Source: Methylocystis sp.
GTDB taxonomy: Bacteria > Pseudomonadota > Alphaproteobacteria > Rhizobiales > Beijerinckiaceae
NCBI GenBank assembly: GCA_016177005.1
Contig: JACOWC010000054.1
Span: 1 to 36,375, forward strand
Length of the DNA stretch: 36,375 nt
Direction: 5' to 3'
Part shown: piece by piece, positions 1 through 9,400 of the stretch
Numbering within the stretch: position 1 is the first letter of the stretch
Layout: each line of letters starts with the position of its first letter
Position numbers and translations under genes: made by a program
Notes under the pieces: generated by a model
The model's input: only the letters and a program-made list of their open reading frames with translations
Databases searched by the model: none
What the model was told of the DNA's origin: nothing

Positions 1-110
1 TCGTCGGCGCCCTGCTCATCTTCACCGGCGTCGCATTCCTCACTGGCGGCGTGCAGGAGATGTCCTATTGGCTACTGGAGCTGTTTCCGGGCCTCGCCAA
101 GCTCGGATAA
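1..110 (+). CDS. ccdA: Cytochrome c biogenesis protein CcdA, C-terminal end only
   Basis: The window opens inside a gene. Reading from base 3, 35 codons run to a TAA at 108-110. They encode a hydrophobic stretch (LLIFTGVAFLTG) followed by an amphipathic tail (MSYWLLELFPGLAKLG). This resembles the last membrane helix and C-terminus of CcdA, the DsbD-type membrane protein that carries electrons across the inner membrane to periplasmic thiol pathways for cytochrome c maturation. Only the last roughly 15% of the protein is visible, so the call rests on a short match recalled from the family. The next gene appears to start inside this one. Confidence 0.65.
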   Translation, partial: VGALLIFTGVAFLTGGVQEMSYWLLELFPGLAKLG

Positions 111-1285
111 GCGAAACGAAAGATCCGCTTTACGACGAGCATCGTCTGCCGGAGATCGACCGGCTGCGCGGCCTCGTCATCATCCTTATGGCGCTCGATC
201 ATATGCGCGACTTCTTCGACGCGGATGCGATGCGCTTCTCGGCGACGGACCTGGATCACACCTATCCTTTTCTATTCTTCACGCGCTTTATCACGCATTT
301 CTGCGCGCCGACCTTCACCGCGCTCGCCGGCGTCGGAGCCTATCTCTATGGCGTGAAGGTCAAAGACTCCGCGACGCTTTCGAGATTTCTCGCAGCGCGC
401 GGCCTGTGGCTCATTCTGCTTGACGTCGTCGTCATCAGTCCGATCTGGAGCATGGGTTCGGGACGCATCGTGCTCGGGACGCTCTGGGCGATCGGCTGCG
501 GACTGCTGGCGCTCGCGGCGCTCTCGCGATTTTCGCAGCGAACCGTGCTTCTCGTAGGCGTCTCAATCATCTTCGGCCACAACCTCCTCGACGGCGTTCA
601 CGCCGCCGACCTTGGCGATTTCGGGCTGTGGTGGAATCTTCTGCACGAACAGGGCAAGCTGCCGCTCGATGCGCCCGGCGGCGTTATCTATCCCGCGCTT
701 CCCTGGATCGGCGTCGCCGCGCTCGGCTATGGAATCGGTCCGCTGTTCCTCGCGCCCGCGGCGTTGCGCGACCGCGCGCTCTATATCGCGGGCGGCGGAG
801 CGCTGACGCTTTTCGTCGCGCTGCGATTCTCAAATCTCTACGGCGATCCGCATCCCTGGAGCGCGCAGCGCGACGCGACATTCACCCTGCTCTCCTTTCT
901 CAACGTCACGAAATATCCGCCCTCGCTTCTTTATCTTTTGGCGACGCTCGGCGGCGCGGCGCTGGCGCTTCCAGCTCTTGAGTTGATAAAAGGATGGATC
1001 GGATCGGCGTTAACCGTCTTCGGCCGCACGCCGCTCTTTTTTTACGTCCTGCATCTTTACGTTGGGATCGCCGCCGCGCTGGCCTTCGTCGTGGCGCAAG
1101 GCTATTCACTGACGGAGATCGCCGACTGGGCGAAAGCCGGAGGCCCTCCGCCAGAATTCGGCGCGGGCCTCGCGGGCGCTTACGTCGCGTGGATACTGGT
1201 CGTTTTGGCGCTTTACCCGCTTTGCCGCTGGTTTGCTCAGGTGAAGCGCCGGCGCCGCGATCTTTGGTGGCTGACCTATTTGTGA
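68..1285 (+). CDS. DUF1624 / heparan-alpha-glucosaminide N-acetyltransferase-like membrane protein
   Basis: This is a 405-residue polytopic membrane protein. Near the N-terminus it carries EIDRLRGLVIILMALDH (about residues 29-45), the usual opening of DUF1624/HGSNAT-like and related acyltransferase-type membrane proteins, with a basic pair before TM1 and a conserved Asp-His at its end. Roughly ten hydrophobic segments follow, and the tail is basic (KRRRRD). Bacterial members are thought to move acyl groups across the membrane, but the substrate cannot be told here. The chosen start is a TTG at 68 that overlaps the preceding gene by 43 bases. No in-frame ATG precedes 188, and starting there would cut into TM1, so the exact start is uncertain. 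Confidence 0.75.
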   Translation: MATGAVSGPRQARISETKDPLYDEHRLPEIDRLRGLVIILMALDHMRDFFDADAMRFSATDLDHTYPFLFFTRFITHFCAPTFTALAGVGAYLYGVKVKDSATLSRFLAARGLWLILLDVVVISPIWSMGSGRIVLGTLWAIGCGLLALAALSRFSQRTVLLVGVSIIFGHNLLDGVHAADLGDFGLWWNLLHEQGKLPLDAPGGVIYPALPWIGVAALGYGIGPLFLAPAALRDRALYIAGGGALTLFVALRFSNLYGDPHPWSAQRDATFTLLSFLNVTKYPPSLLYLLATLGGAALALPALELIKGWIGSALTVFGRTPLFFYVLHLYVGIAAALAFVVAQGYSLTEIADWAKAGGPPPEFGAGLAGAYVAWILVVLALYPLCRWFAQVKRRRRDLWWLTYL

Positions 1286-1342
1286 CGAGATCGCATCATA
1301 TTGACGCATCGACTCGCAATTAAGGTTTTGGCGCAAGGCGCC

Positions 1343-1371
1343 TTGGTGGTCGCGCTGTGCGCTTGTATAGA
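1343..1371 (+). promoter_or_regulatory. Predicted sigma-70-type promoter for hpnN
   Basis: TTGGTG at 1343-1348 and TATAGA at 1366-1371 are separated by exactly 17 bases, about 70 bases before the hpnN ATG. The DNA can be translated in frame with hpnN, but the resulting 47 residues look unlike a protein terminus. A noncoding promoter explains the stretch better. No transcript data were used. Confidence 0.45.
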
Positions 1372-1441
1372 GAAGCGCGACCGAAGAGCGCCGACTCCCG
1401 CGCCTATGAGGTCTTGTCGCCAAAAGGCGGGAAAAAACAGA

Positions 1442-4036
1442 ATGCTCGAAAAGCTGGTCGCCTTTTGCCTCCGCTGGCCGTGGACAGTGGTTCTGCTCAC
1501 TCTCGGTCTGACGGCGGGCGGCGTATATGTCACTGTCGAACGATTTGCGATCGACACCGAGACCGCCAATCTTTTTTCTCCGGACATCGCCTGGCGGAAG
1601 AACGAAGCGGCGCTTTACAAGGCCTTTCCGGATCTTCTCGACGTCATCGTCGTCGTTATCGACGCCAAGACGGGCGAAGAGGCTGACGACGCCGCGAAGC
1701 GTCTCAACGGCGCCCTGCAGGGGCAGCCGCTGTTCTCGCGGGTATGGCGTCCTGACGAGCACGAATATTTCCACAAGAACGGCCTGCTGTTCCTGCCAGT
1801 CGCCGACATCGAAAAGCATGTCGGCGTCATGATCGGCCAGCGCGACGTTCTGCAACCGCTTGCCGAGGATCCGAGTCTGCGCGGTCTGTCGACCGTGCTC
1901 GTCGGCAACTTCAAGTCCGCTTCCGGCAGCGAACGCGCCTTCAAAATGTATCTCGGCGGCGTCGAGGAGTTTTCCGCCGCCATTGAGGCGGCGCTCGCGG
2001 GAAAACAGCCGGAGGTCGACTGGGGCAAGCTGTTGGCCTCCGGCGGAAGCGCGCCCGCCGCGCCGGAACTGGACAAGCGACGCATCGTTATCGCCAAGCC
2101 GATCGTCGACTATACCGACCTGGAGCCGGGAGGCGACGCGATCGAGCTCGTGCGAAAGACGGCCGCGGATCTGCATCTCGACGAAGAGCATGGAATCAAG
2201 CTTCGTCTGACAGGTCAGATCCCGCTCGCCGCCGACGAATTCGCCACCATTTCGGAAAACATGGCCTTAAACACCACCGGCACGCTCGCCGTGGTGACGC
2301 TCATTCTCTTCGCGGCGCTGCGTTCGCCAAAGCTCATCCTCGCGGTGCTCATCACCCTGCTCGCCGGTCTCGCGATGACGTCGGGGCTCGGCATTTTGAT
2401 GATCGGCAGCTTCAATCTCATCTCGGTGGCCTTCGCCGCGCTGTTCATCGGGTTGGGCGTGGACTTCGGCATCCAGTTCGCGACCCGCTACCGCGAAGAA
2501 CGGCACAATGACGACGATCTCGAACGCGCGCTGCTCTCGGCGACCCGCGGCATCGGAAGCTCGCTCACCCTCGCCGCCGTGTCGCTGCTTGCCGGCTTCT
2601 TCTGCTTTCTGCCGACCTCGTTCAGCGGCGTCTCCGAACTCGGACTCATCGCCGGCGTCGGCATGATCGTCGCCTATATCGCAACGCTCACTTTCCTGCC
2701 GGCGGCGATCAAATTGCTGCGCCCGCGCGCGGAACATGTGCCGATCGCGACGGCGTCGCTCGCCGCCGTCGACCATTGGATCGCGCATCACCGCCCTTTC
2801 GTTCTGATCGCCACGGCGATGGTCGTGCTGGCCGGCATACCCGCGCTCATGCATCTGGTCTTCGACTCCAATCCGATGAATCTGCGCGACCAAAAGGTCG
2901 AATCGGTCGCGACCTTCCTCGATCTCTCCAAGGATCCGAAAACCGCGCCGAACAAGATCGAGGTGCTGGCGCCGTCGCTTGAAGCCGCGCGCGAATTAGA
3001 AAAGAAGATCGCCGCGCTGCCTGAAGTCGATCACGTCGACTCGATTGATTCCTTGATCCCCAAGGAACAGGACGACAAGCTGGCGCTCGTCGACATGGCG
3101 GTGTCACAATTGCGCGCCGTGCTGAGTCCAAAGATGAAATCGCCGCCAAATGACGCCGAGACCGTCAAAGCGTTGATCAACGCCGCCAAGGCGCTGCGCC
3201 GGGCGACTGCAAAGAAACCCGTGCCTGCCGTGACGCGCTTTGCCGACGGCCTCGACGCTCTTGCGAAAGCAAGCCCTGAGTCGCGCGCAAAGGCGCGCCA
3301 AGCGGTGTTTGGCGGCTTTGACAAGATGCTCGGCGAAATCCGTCAGGCGCTGCAAGCGCAACGCGTTACGATTGACACTCTGCCAGCGGATTTGCGTCGC
3401 GACTGGATTTCCGACGCGGGCATTGTCAGGGTCGAGGCGACGCCGAAAGGCGACAGCAACGACCGCATCATCATGACCAAATTCGCAGAGGCGATCCAGG
3501 CGATCGTGCCGGATGCGAGCGGCCCCCCGGTGATCGTGTCGGAAGCGCAAAAGACCATTACCCGCGCTTTTCTTGAAGCTGGACTCTACGCCTTCATCGC
3601 CATCTTCATCATCTTGGCGGTGGCTCTGCGCAATCCGATCGACGTCGCCTTGACATTGGGCCCGCTGGTGCTCGCAGGCGTCATGAGTCTTCAGGCCGCC
3701 GATCTGCTTGGCATGTCGCTGAATTTCGCTAACATCATCGCGCTGCCGCTGATGTTCGGCGTCGGCGTCGCCTTTCATATTTACTATGTTATCGCTTGGC
3801 GAAAGGGCGTCGTCGACATGTTGGCGTCAAGCCTCACCCGCGCGATTTTCTTCAGTTCGCTGACGACGGGCACCGCCTTCGGCAGCTTGATTTTGTCAAG
3901 TCATCCCGGAACGGCGAGCATGGGCCAACTTCTCGCCATCTCGTTGTTCTTCACTTTGCTCGCCGCGTTCATTATCGTGCCGGCTTTTCTCGGTCCGCCG
4001 CGCGAACCGAAAATGGACTCGACCGACGCGGCTTGA
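1442..4036 (+). CDS. hpnN: Hopanoid transporter HpnN-like, MMPL/RND family
   Basis: This 864-residue RND-superfamily exporter has the two-fold MMPL layout. A first helix lies at about residues 13-32 (WPWTVVLLTLGLTAGG) and is followed by a large periplasmic domain. A bundle of helices comes next (including LFIGLGVDFGIQFATRYRE), then a second periplasmic domain and a second bundle (LPLMFGVGVAFHIYYVIAW). Length and the FAIDTETANLFSPDIAWRK region fit HpnN, which moves hopanoids from the inner to the outer membrane in alphaproteobacteria. The frame is open back to 1301, but the ATG at 1442 gives the family-typical LEKLVAFCLRWPW start and follows a purine-rich GGCGGG. Hopanoid lipids are abundant in type II methanotrophs, which suits the context. 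No other hpn gene is in the window. Confidence 0.85.
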   Translation: MLEKLVAFCLRWPWTVVLLTLGLTAGGVYVTVERFAIDTETANLFSPDIAWRKNEAALYKAFPDLLDVIVVVIDAKTGEEADDAAKRLNGALQGQPLFSRVWRPDEHEYFHKNGLLFLPVADIEKHVGVMIGQRDVLQPLAEDPSLRGLSTVLVGNFKSASGSERAFKMYLGGVEEFSAAIEAALAGKQPEVDWGKLLASGGSAPAAPELDKRRIVIAKPIVDYTDLEPGGDAIELVRKTAADLHLDEEHGIKLRLTGQIPLAADEFATISENMALNTTGTLAVVTLILFAALRSPKLILAVLITLLAGLAMTSGLGILMIGSFNLISVAFAALFIGLGVDFGIQFATRYREERHNDDDLERALLSATRGIGSSLTLAAVSLLAGFFCFLPTSFSGVSELGLIAGVGMIVAYIATLTFLPAAIKLLRPRAEHVPIATASLAAVDHWIAHHRPFVLIATAMVVLAGIPALMHLVFDSNPMNLRDQKVESVATFLDLSKDPKTAPNKIEVLAPSLEAARELEKKIAALPEVDHVDSIDSLIPKEQDDKLALVDMAVSQLRAVLSPKMKSPPNDAETVKALINAAKALRRATAKKPVPAVTRFADGLDALAKASPESRAKARQAVFGGFDKMLGEIRQALQAQRVTIDTLPADLRRDWISDAGIVRVEATPKGDSNDRIIMTKFAEAIQAIVPDASGPPVIVSEAQKTITRAFLEAGLYAFIAIFIILAVALRNPIDVALTLGPLVLAGVMSLQAADLLGMSLNFANIIALPLMFGVGVAFHIYYVIAWRKGVVDMLASSLTRAIFFSSLTTGTAFGSLILSSHPGTASMGQLLAISLFFTLLAAFIIVPAFLGPPREPKMDSTDAA

Positions 4037-4097
4037 CCGTGTCGGCGTGCTAGCTTGAGCGAATCGCATTTATCGCAACAAACAGAGGTCTGGCGTC

Positions 4098-4673
4098 ATG
4101 AGAAAAGTGATTCTACGCGTCGCTATGGCGGCGGCCCTCTGCGCCCCAACGGCGGCGCACGCCGTCGACGCCATTTACGGCGTTTGGGTTCGCGAAGGAC
4201 ATCCCGACGACAAGCTGGAATTCTACGACTGCTCCGGCAAGCTTTGCGCCAAGGCAACCGAGCCCATGCCCGATGGCTCGCCGGCGCCGCAGGTGCTGAA
4301 GAACGCCGCCAAAACGACGCCCAACCATTGGGAGGGCGACATAAATGATCCCGAAAGCGGCAAGACCTATATCGGCAAGATCGCGCTCGAATCGCCGACC
4401 TCGCTGACGATGACGGGCTGCCTCGTCGCTTTCCTCTGCCAGAGCGAGACCTGGACTAAAGTTTCCGGCCCCACCAAGCCTGCGGCCGACGTTAAGCCCT
4501 CTGCGCAAGAGCCTGCCGCAAAAGCGGCGCCCGCGCCGGAGGCCAAGGAGCCGGCCGCAAAGGAGGCCCCCGCGCACGAGCCGGCGGCCAAGGAGACGTC
4601 GAAGCCGGCGGCCAAGGCGGCGCCAAAGCCGGTGAAGGGCAAGACGTCCGCTACGCCCCCCCAAGCGGAGTAG
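4098..4673 (+). CDS. Exported DUF2147-family protein with Ala/Pro/Lys-rich tail
   Basis: The 191-residue product begins with a Sec signal peptide (MRKVILRVAMAAALCAPTAAHA, cleavage after residue 22). A small globular domain follows at about residues 25-118. Its features YGVWVREG, LEFYDCSGKLCAK, GKTYIGKI and MTGCL...CQSETWTK match DUF2147, a periplasmic beta-rich domain of unknown function. Four cysteines lie in this domain and could form two disulfides. Residues 120-191 are a low-complexity tail built from repeated EPAAK/APAPEAK-like units, probably disordered and perhaps wall- or surface-associating. An AGAGG lies about 10 bases before the ATG. It is transcribed in the same direction as hpnN, 61 bases downstream. 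Confidence 0.8.
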   Translation: MRKVILRVAMAAALCAPTAAHAVDAIYGVWVREGHPDDKLEFYDCSGKLCAKATEPMPDGSPAPQVLKNAAKTTPNHWEGDINDPESGKTYIGKIALESPTSLTMTGCLVAFLCQSETWTKVSGPTKPAADVKPSAQEPAAKAAPAPEAKEPAAKEAPAHEPAAKETSKPAAKAAPKPVKGKTSATPPQAE

Positions 4674-4953
4674 CGACGGGGTTTGGCGCGCCGACGCGGT
4701 GGGCCTTACCGATACGTAACTTGACCCTCGCGCCGCCCCGCGCGAGCTTCGCATTTACTGCTTTTCGCGCGTTGACGGCCAGCGCGCCTCCTCGCCGCCG
4801 CTCCAGAAGGCTTGCGAACCGACGCGCGTCAACCTCAGGCGAGCGTAAGGGACCGCAGGCGCAAGAGCGACAGGCCTTCCCCACGCCTCCACCGGCGCTT
4901 AAGGAAGGGGACGCTTAGGCCGTTCCCGCCGTCGCTCTGGAGACGTCTGTCAC

Positions 4954-6495
4954 TTGACCGCGCCCGCTCAGTCTCACTCTGCTCGCCCGGCGCTGGCGGC
5001 CGCGATGCTCGCTGCGGCGCTCGCCGGCTGTGATCTGAAGTGGGACAAGCCAGATCTCTCGGCGCCGCCGCCGGCGCGATTCGTGGAAGCGAAGCCGCAT
5101 CCGAAGCCGCCGATCTCCCGCGGAGGGGATTTCGCAAGCAAATTTGGTTCTGGGGAGCTGACCCAGCTCGTCGAGCGCGCGCTTGACGACAACCTCGACC
5201 TCGCCGCGGCGATCGCCCGCATCACCCAGGCCGACGCTCAGGCGCGCGTTTCAAGCGCCGCGCAATGGCCGTCGGTCTCCTTGACGGATATCGCCCGCAC
5301 GACGCGGACTCCCGGCACGACGATCAATGTCGGCTCCGCGAGCGGCGGATTTAATCCGGCGACCTCCAGCACCGGCACAACTTCGACTGCTCGCGCTCGA
5401 AATTTCGGCTTTTTCCAGCTTGGCCTTACCGCGAGCTATGAAGTGGACTTCTGGGGCAAGAACGAGGACGCCTCCAACGCGGCGCGCATCCTCGCCAACG
5501 CCTCGCGCTTCGATCGCGACGTCGTCGAAATCTCGACAGTCGCCGCCGTGCTGAACGCCTATTTCCAGGTGCTCACCGCGCAGGACCGTCTGCGCATCGC
5601 CCGCCAGAACGTCGCGATCGCGCAGCAGGTCATGGACGCCCTCAACGCGCGGCTCGAAGTGGGCACGGCGACGGTGCTCGACACTGCTCAGCAGGAAACG
5701 ATACTTGCTCAGCAGCGCGCATCCATTCCGCCGCTCGAACAGACGCTGCGCCAGACGCGCAACAACATCGCCGTGCTGCTGGGACAGACGCCTGAAAGCA
5801 TGACGATCAAGGGCGGCTCGCTGACTGCGCTGAAATATCCGCGCATTGCGCCGGGCCTGCCATCCGAGGTTCTCCTGCGCCGCCCGGACGTGGCCGAGGC
5901 GGAAGCGCGACTCGCATCGCAGGAATTTTCCGTACTGCAGGCGCGGGCGGCCTTTTTCCCGTCATTGACCCTGACCAGCCTCTATGGCTTCCAGAGCGCG
6001 CTGCTGTCGACGCTGCTGTTGCGGCCGGACGCCATCGCCTTGCAGCTCGCCGGCACGCTCACGCAGCCGGTGTTCGACGGATGGAGCCTGCAGGGCCAAT
6101 ATGACCAACAGAAAGGCCGCTATTCGGAACTCGCGGCGCTTTACCGCAAGCAGATCCTGACCGCTCTGTCCGATACTGAGAACGCGTTGATTGCAATACG
6201 CGAGACGGACCGCCAGATGAAGCTCCTGGGCGTCGCCGTGTCTGCGGCTCGGCGCGCCCTCGACGCCGCAGAGATGGTTCTGCGGGAAGGGACAATCGAC
6301 ATCGTGCAGCTGGCGCAGACGCAAACCAGTTATTTCCAGACGCAAGACCAGCTCGCCGTCGCGCGTCTCTCCTATTTTCAGGCGGCGACGAGCCTTTATC
6401 AGGCGCTCGGCGGCGGCTGGTCGCCTACGACCCGGGAAATCGAGATCGCACGCTCCAACGCCGCTTACGAAGCCGAGAGAGGACCTTGGCCATGA
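4954..6495 (+). CDS. Outer-membrane efflux lipoprotein, OprM/NodT family
   Basis: This is the TolC-like outer-membrane channel of the efflux operon, 513 residues. A type II signal peptide ends in the lipobox LAGC, with lipidated Cys26. Two OEP repeats follow, with the typical strings FWGKNEDASNAAR, VLNAYFQVLTAQDRLRIARQN, LLRRPDVAEAEARLASQ and LTQPVFDGW. The start is a TTG at 4954 with GGAG about 10 bases upstream. An ATG start further in would delete half the signal peptide. The stop codon overlaps the adaptor ATG (ATGA at 6492), so the two are translationally coupled. The 280 bases upstream (4674-4953) show no convincing gene and no clear promoter. Confidence 0.9.
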   Translation: MTAPAQSHSARPALAAAMLAAALAGCDLKWDKPDLSAPPPARFVEAKPHPKPPISRGGDFASKFGSGELTQLVERALDDNLDLAAAIARITQADAQARVSSAAQWPSVSLTDIARTTRTPGTTINVGSASGGFNPATSSTGTTSTARARNFGFFQLGLTASYEVDFWGKNEDASNAARILANASRFDRDVVEISTVAAVLNAYFQVLTAQDRLRIARQNVAIAQQVMDALNARLEVGTATVLDTAQQETILAQQRASIPPLEQTLRQTRNNIAVLLGQTPESMTIKGGSLTALKYPRIAPGLPSEVLLRRPDVAEAEARLASQEFSVLQARAAFFPSLTLTSLYGFQSALLSTLLLRPDAIALQLAGTLTQPVFDGWSLQGQYDQQKGRYSELAALYRKQILTALSDTENALIAIRETDRQMKLLGVAVSAARRALDAAEMVLREGTIDIVQLAQTQTSYFQTQDQLAVARLSYFQAATSLYQALGGGWSPTTREIEIARSNAAYEAERGPWP

Positions 6496-9400
6496 CTCGC
6501 GTCAGCCGAAGAGTCCTGCTTGCGGTCGGCGCGCTCGCGCTCGTCATGACCTTGGCCTGGACCTATCAGGCAGGCAAGCTTCCCGGTTTCGCCGCCAAGG
6601 ACCAAGGCCCCGACGGGGCGCGCTCCGGCGGCCCGCGGGGCGACCGTATGGTTACGGTGACGGCTGCGAAGACGCGTCTCGACGACGTGCCCGTGACCAT
6701 CGACGCCGTCGGCACCGTGCAGGCGCTCAACACGGTGACGATCCGCACGCAGGTGGATGGACGACTGTTGCGCCTCACTTTCACCGAGGGGCAGGACGTC
6801 CGCAAGGGCGACATGTTGGCCGAAATCGATCCGGCCCTCTATCAGGCGCAATATGATCAGGCGGTCGCCAAAAAAGCTCAGGACGAGGCGAATCTCGCCA
6901 ACGCCCGAGTCGATCTTACGCGCTATGAGAGACTCGTCGTCGGCAACTTCGCCTCAAAGCAGCAGCACGCCACTCAGAAGGCGACCGTCGCGCAGCTCGA
7001 GGCGCTGGTGCGCGCCGACAAGGCCGCGATCGACAACGCCAAAACGACGCTCGATTACGCGACGATACGCTCGCCGATCGACGGACGGGCCGGCATCCGT
7101 CTCGTTGACGTCGGCAATATTCTGCATGCCTCCGATCCGACGGGCATTGTCGTCATCACCCAACTCCAGCCGATCTATGTTGTGTTCACTTTGCCTCAGC
7201 AGGCGCTGCCGTCGGTGCAGAAAGCGCAGGCTCGTGGAAGGGCTGCGGTCTCGGCCCTTGGTCCGGACAACGCTACGCCGATCGAAACTGGAGAGCTGAG
7301 CGTCATCGACAACCAGATCGACCAGCAGACGGGGACGGTGCGCATCAAGGCGACCTTTGCAAATCCAAAGCTGTCGCTCTGGCCCGGCCAATTCGTCAAT
7401 GTGCGGCTGATGCTCGACACCTTGAAGAACGTGGTCGTGGCGCCGAGTCCGGCGGTGCAGCGTGGGCCGAACGGCGCTTTCGTCTATGTGCTGGGTCCAA
7501 ACAATATCGCAACCATGCGCGAGGTGACGACGGGCCGACAGGATGAGAAAATCGCGGTCGTCACGTCGGGGCTTCAGCCCGGCGAGGTCGTCATCACCAG
7601 CGGCTTCTCTCGCCTGTCGCAAGGCGCAAAAACTCAAGTCATGGACACGCCTTCGGCTGCAAGCGCCGACGCTGACGGCGCCGGCGGCGAAGACGAAAAG
7701 ATGAACGTATCCGCGCCCTTCATCCGCCGGCCGGTGGCGACGTCTCTCTTGGCGTTCGCCGTGCTGCTGTTTGGCGTAATGGGGTATATGCGGCTTCCGG
7801 TCTCGCCGCTTCCGCAGGTCGATTTTCCGACCATTCAGGTGACGACGCAACTCCCCGGCGGCAATCCCGATACGATCGCATCGCTGGTGACGGCGTCGCT
7901 CGAACGACAGTTCGGCCAGATCCCCTCGCTGACCAGCATGTCGTCGCAAAGCTCTTTCGGGCTTTCGCAGATCACGCTGCAGTTCGCTCTGGACCGCGAC
8001 ATCGATGCGGCGGCGCAGGACGTTCAGGCGGCGATCAACGCCGCCGCCTCGACGCTGCCGCGAAGTCTTCCCTATCCGCCTGTCTACGCCAAGGTTAACC
8101 CCGCCGACACGCCAATCCTGACGCTGACGCTGCGCTCAAAGACCGCCACGCTGCGCGATTTGAGCGATCGCGCCGATACGCTGATCGCGCCGCAGCTCTC
8201 GCAGGTCTCCGGCGTCGGTCGCGTGACGGTGCAGGGCGGCGTGCGCCCGGCCGTGCGCATTCAAGCCGATCTCGCCCGCCTCGCAGCCAATCGCATCAGC
8301 ATGGAGGATCTGCGCTTCGCCATAGCATCGGCAAACATCGCCGGCGCCAAGGGCTCGCTTGATGGCGGGCGCCAGTCGTACACGCTGGACGCCAACGATC
8401 AGATTTTGCGCGCACATCAGTACAACGACATCATCGTCGCTTGGCGCAGCGGCGCGCCGGTGATGCTGCGCGACGTCGCGCAGGTCGTCGACGGGCTGGA
8501 GAACGCGCGCGTCGGCGGCTGGCACGATGGCGAGAAGACGGTGGTTCTCGACGTGTTGCGCCAGCCCGGCGCCAACATCATCAACACCGTCGAGTTGGTC
8601 AAGAACGAACTGCCGCAGATTCAGCGGGCGCTCCCCGCCGGCATGTCTCTGGAGATCGTCAACGACCGCACCGTAACGATCCGCGCCTCAATTTTGGAGG
8701 TGCAGTTGACGCTTGTCATCGCCGCGGCCCTCGTCGTGCTTGTGGTGCAGATGTTTCTGCGGAGCTGGCGCGCCACGGTCATCGCCGGCGTCAGCCTGCC
8801 GCTCTCGATCATCGCCACATTCGCACTCATGTGGGCTGCGGGCTTTTCGCTCGACAATCTGTCGTTGATGGCGCTGACCATCGGCACCGGCTTCATCGTC
8901 GACGACGCGATCGTGATGATCGAAAACATCGTGCGCAACATCGAAGACGGCAAGGCGCCGCGTCAGGCTGCGCTCGACGGCGCGCGCCAAATCGGCTTCA
9001 CGGTGGTGTCTCTCACCGTCTCGCTCATCGCGGTGTTCATACCGCTGCTGTTCATGACCGGCATCGTCGGGAGGATGTTCCGCGAATTCGCGCTGACGCT
9101 GACAATGGCCGTCGTCGTCTCGGCGGCGATCTCCCTCACGCTGACGCCAATGCTTTGCGCGGCGCTGCTGCGGCTTGCGCCGCCGCCGGGGCGATCGCGA
9201 TGGGAGGAGCTCTCTTCGGCGCTTGATCGCGCTTATCACGCGTCGCTCGATTGGGCGCTCAAGCGCGAGACGTTCATGCTTGCGATCACCGTCGCGACGC
9301 TCGCGCTCACGATCGCGCTCTACATCGTCATCCCGAAAGGCTTTCTGCCGCGGCAGGACACCGGGGTGCTATCGGCGGTTCTGGAAGCTTCGCCCCACGC

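Noticed and set aside
1301-1441. A longer HpnN starting at 1301 with a lipoprotein-like stretch (LVVALCACIE)
   Set aside because: The extra 47 codons overlap a good promoter match and do not look like a family N-terminus; ATG 1442 gives the expected start and length.
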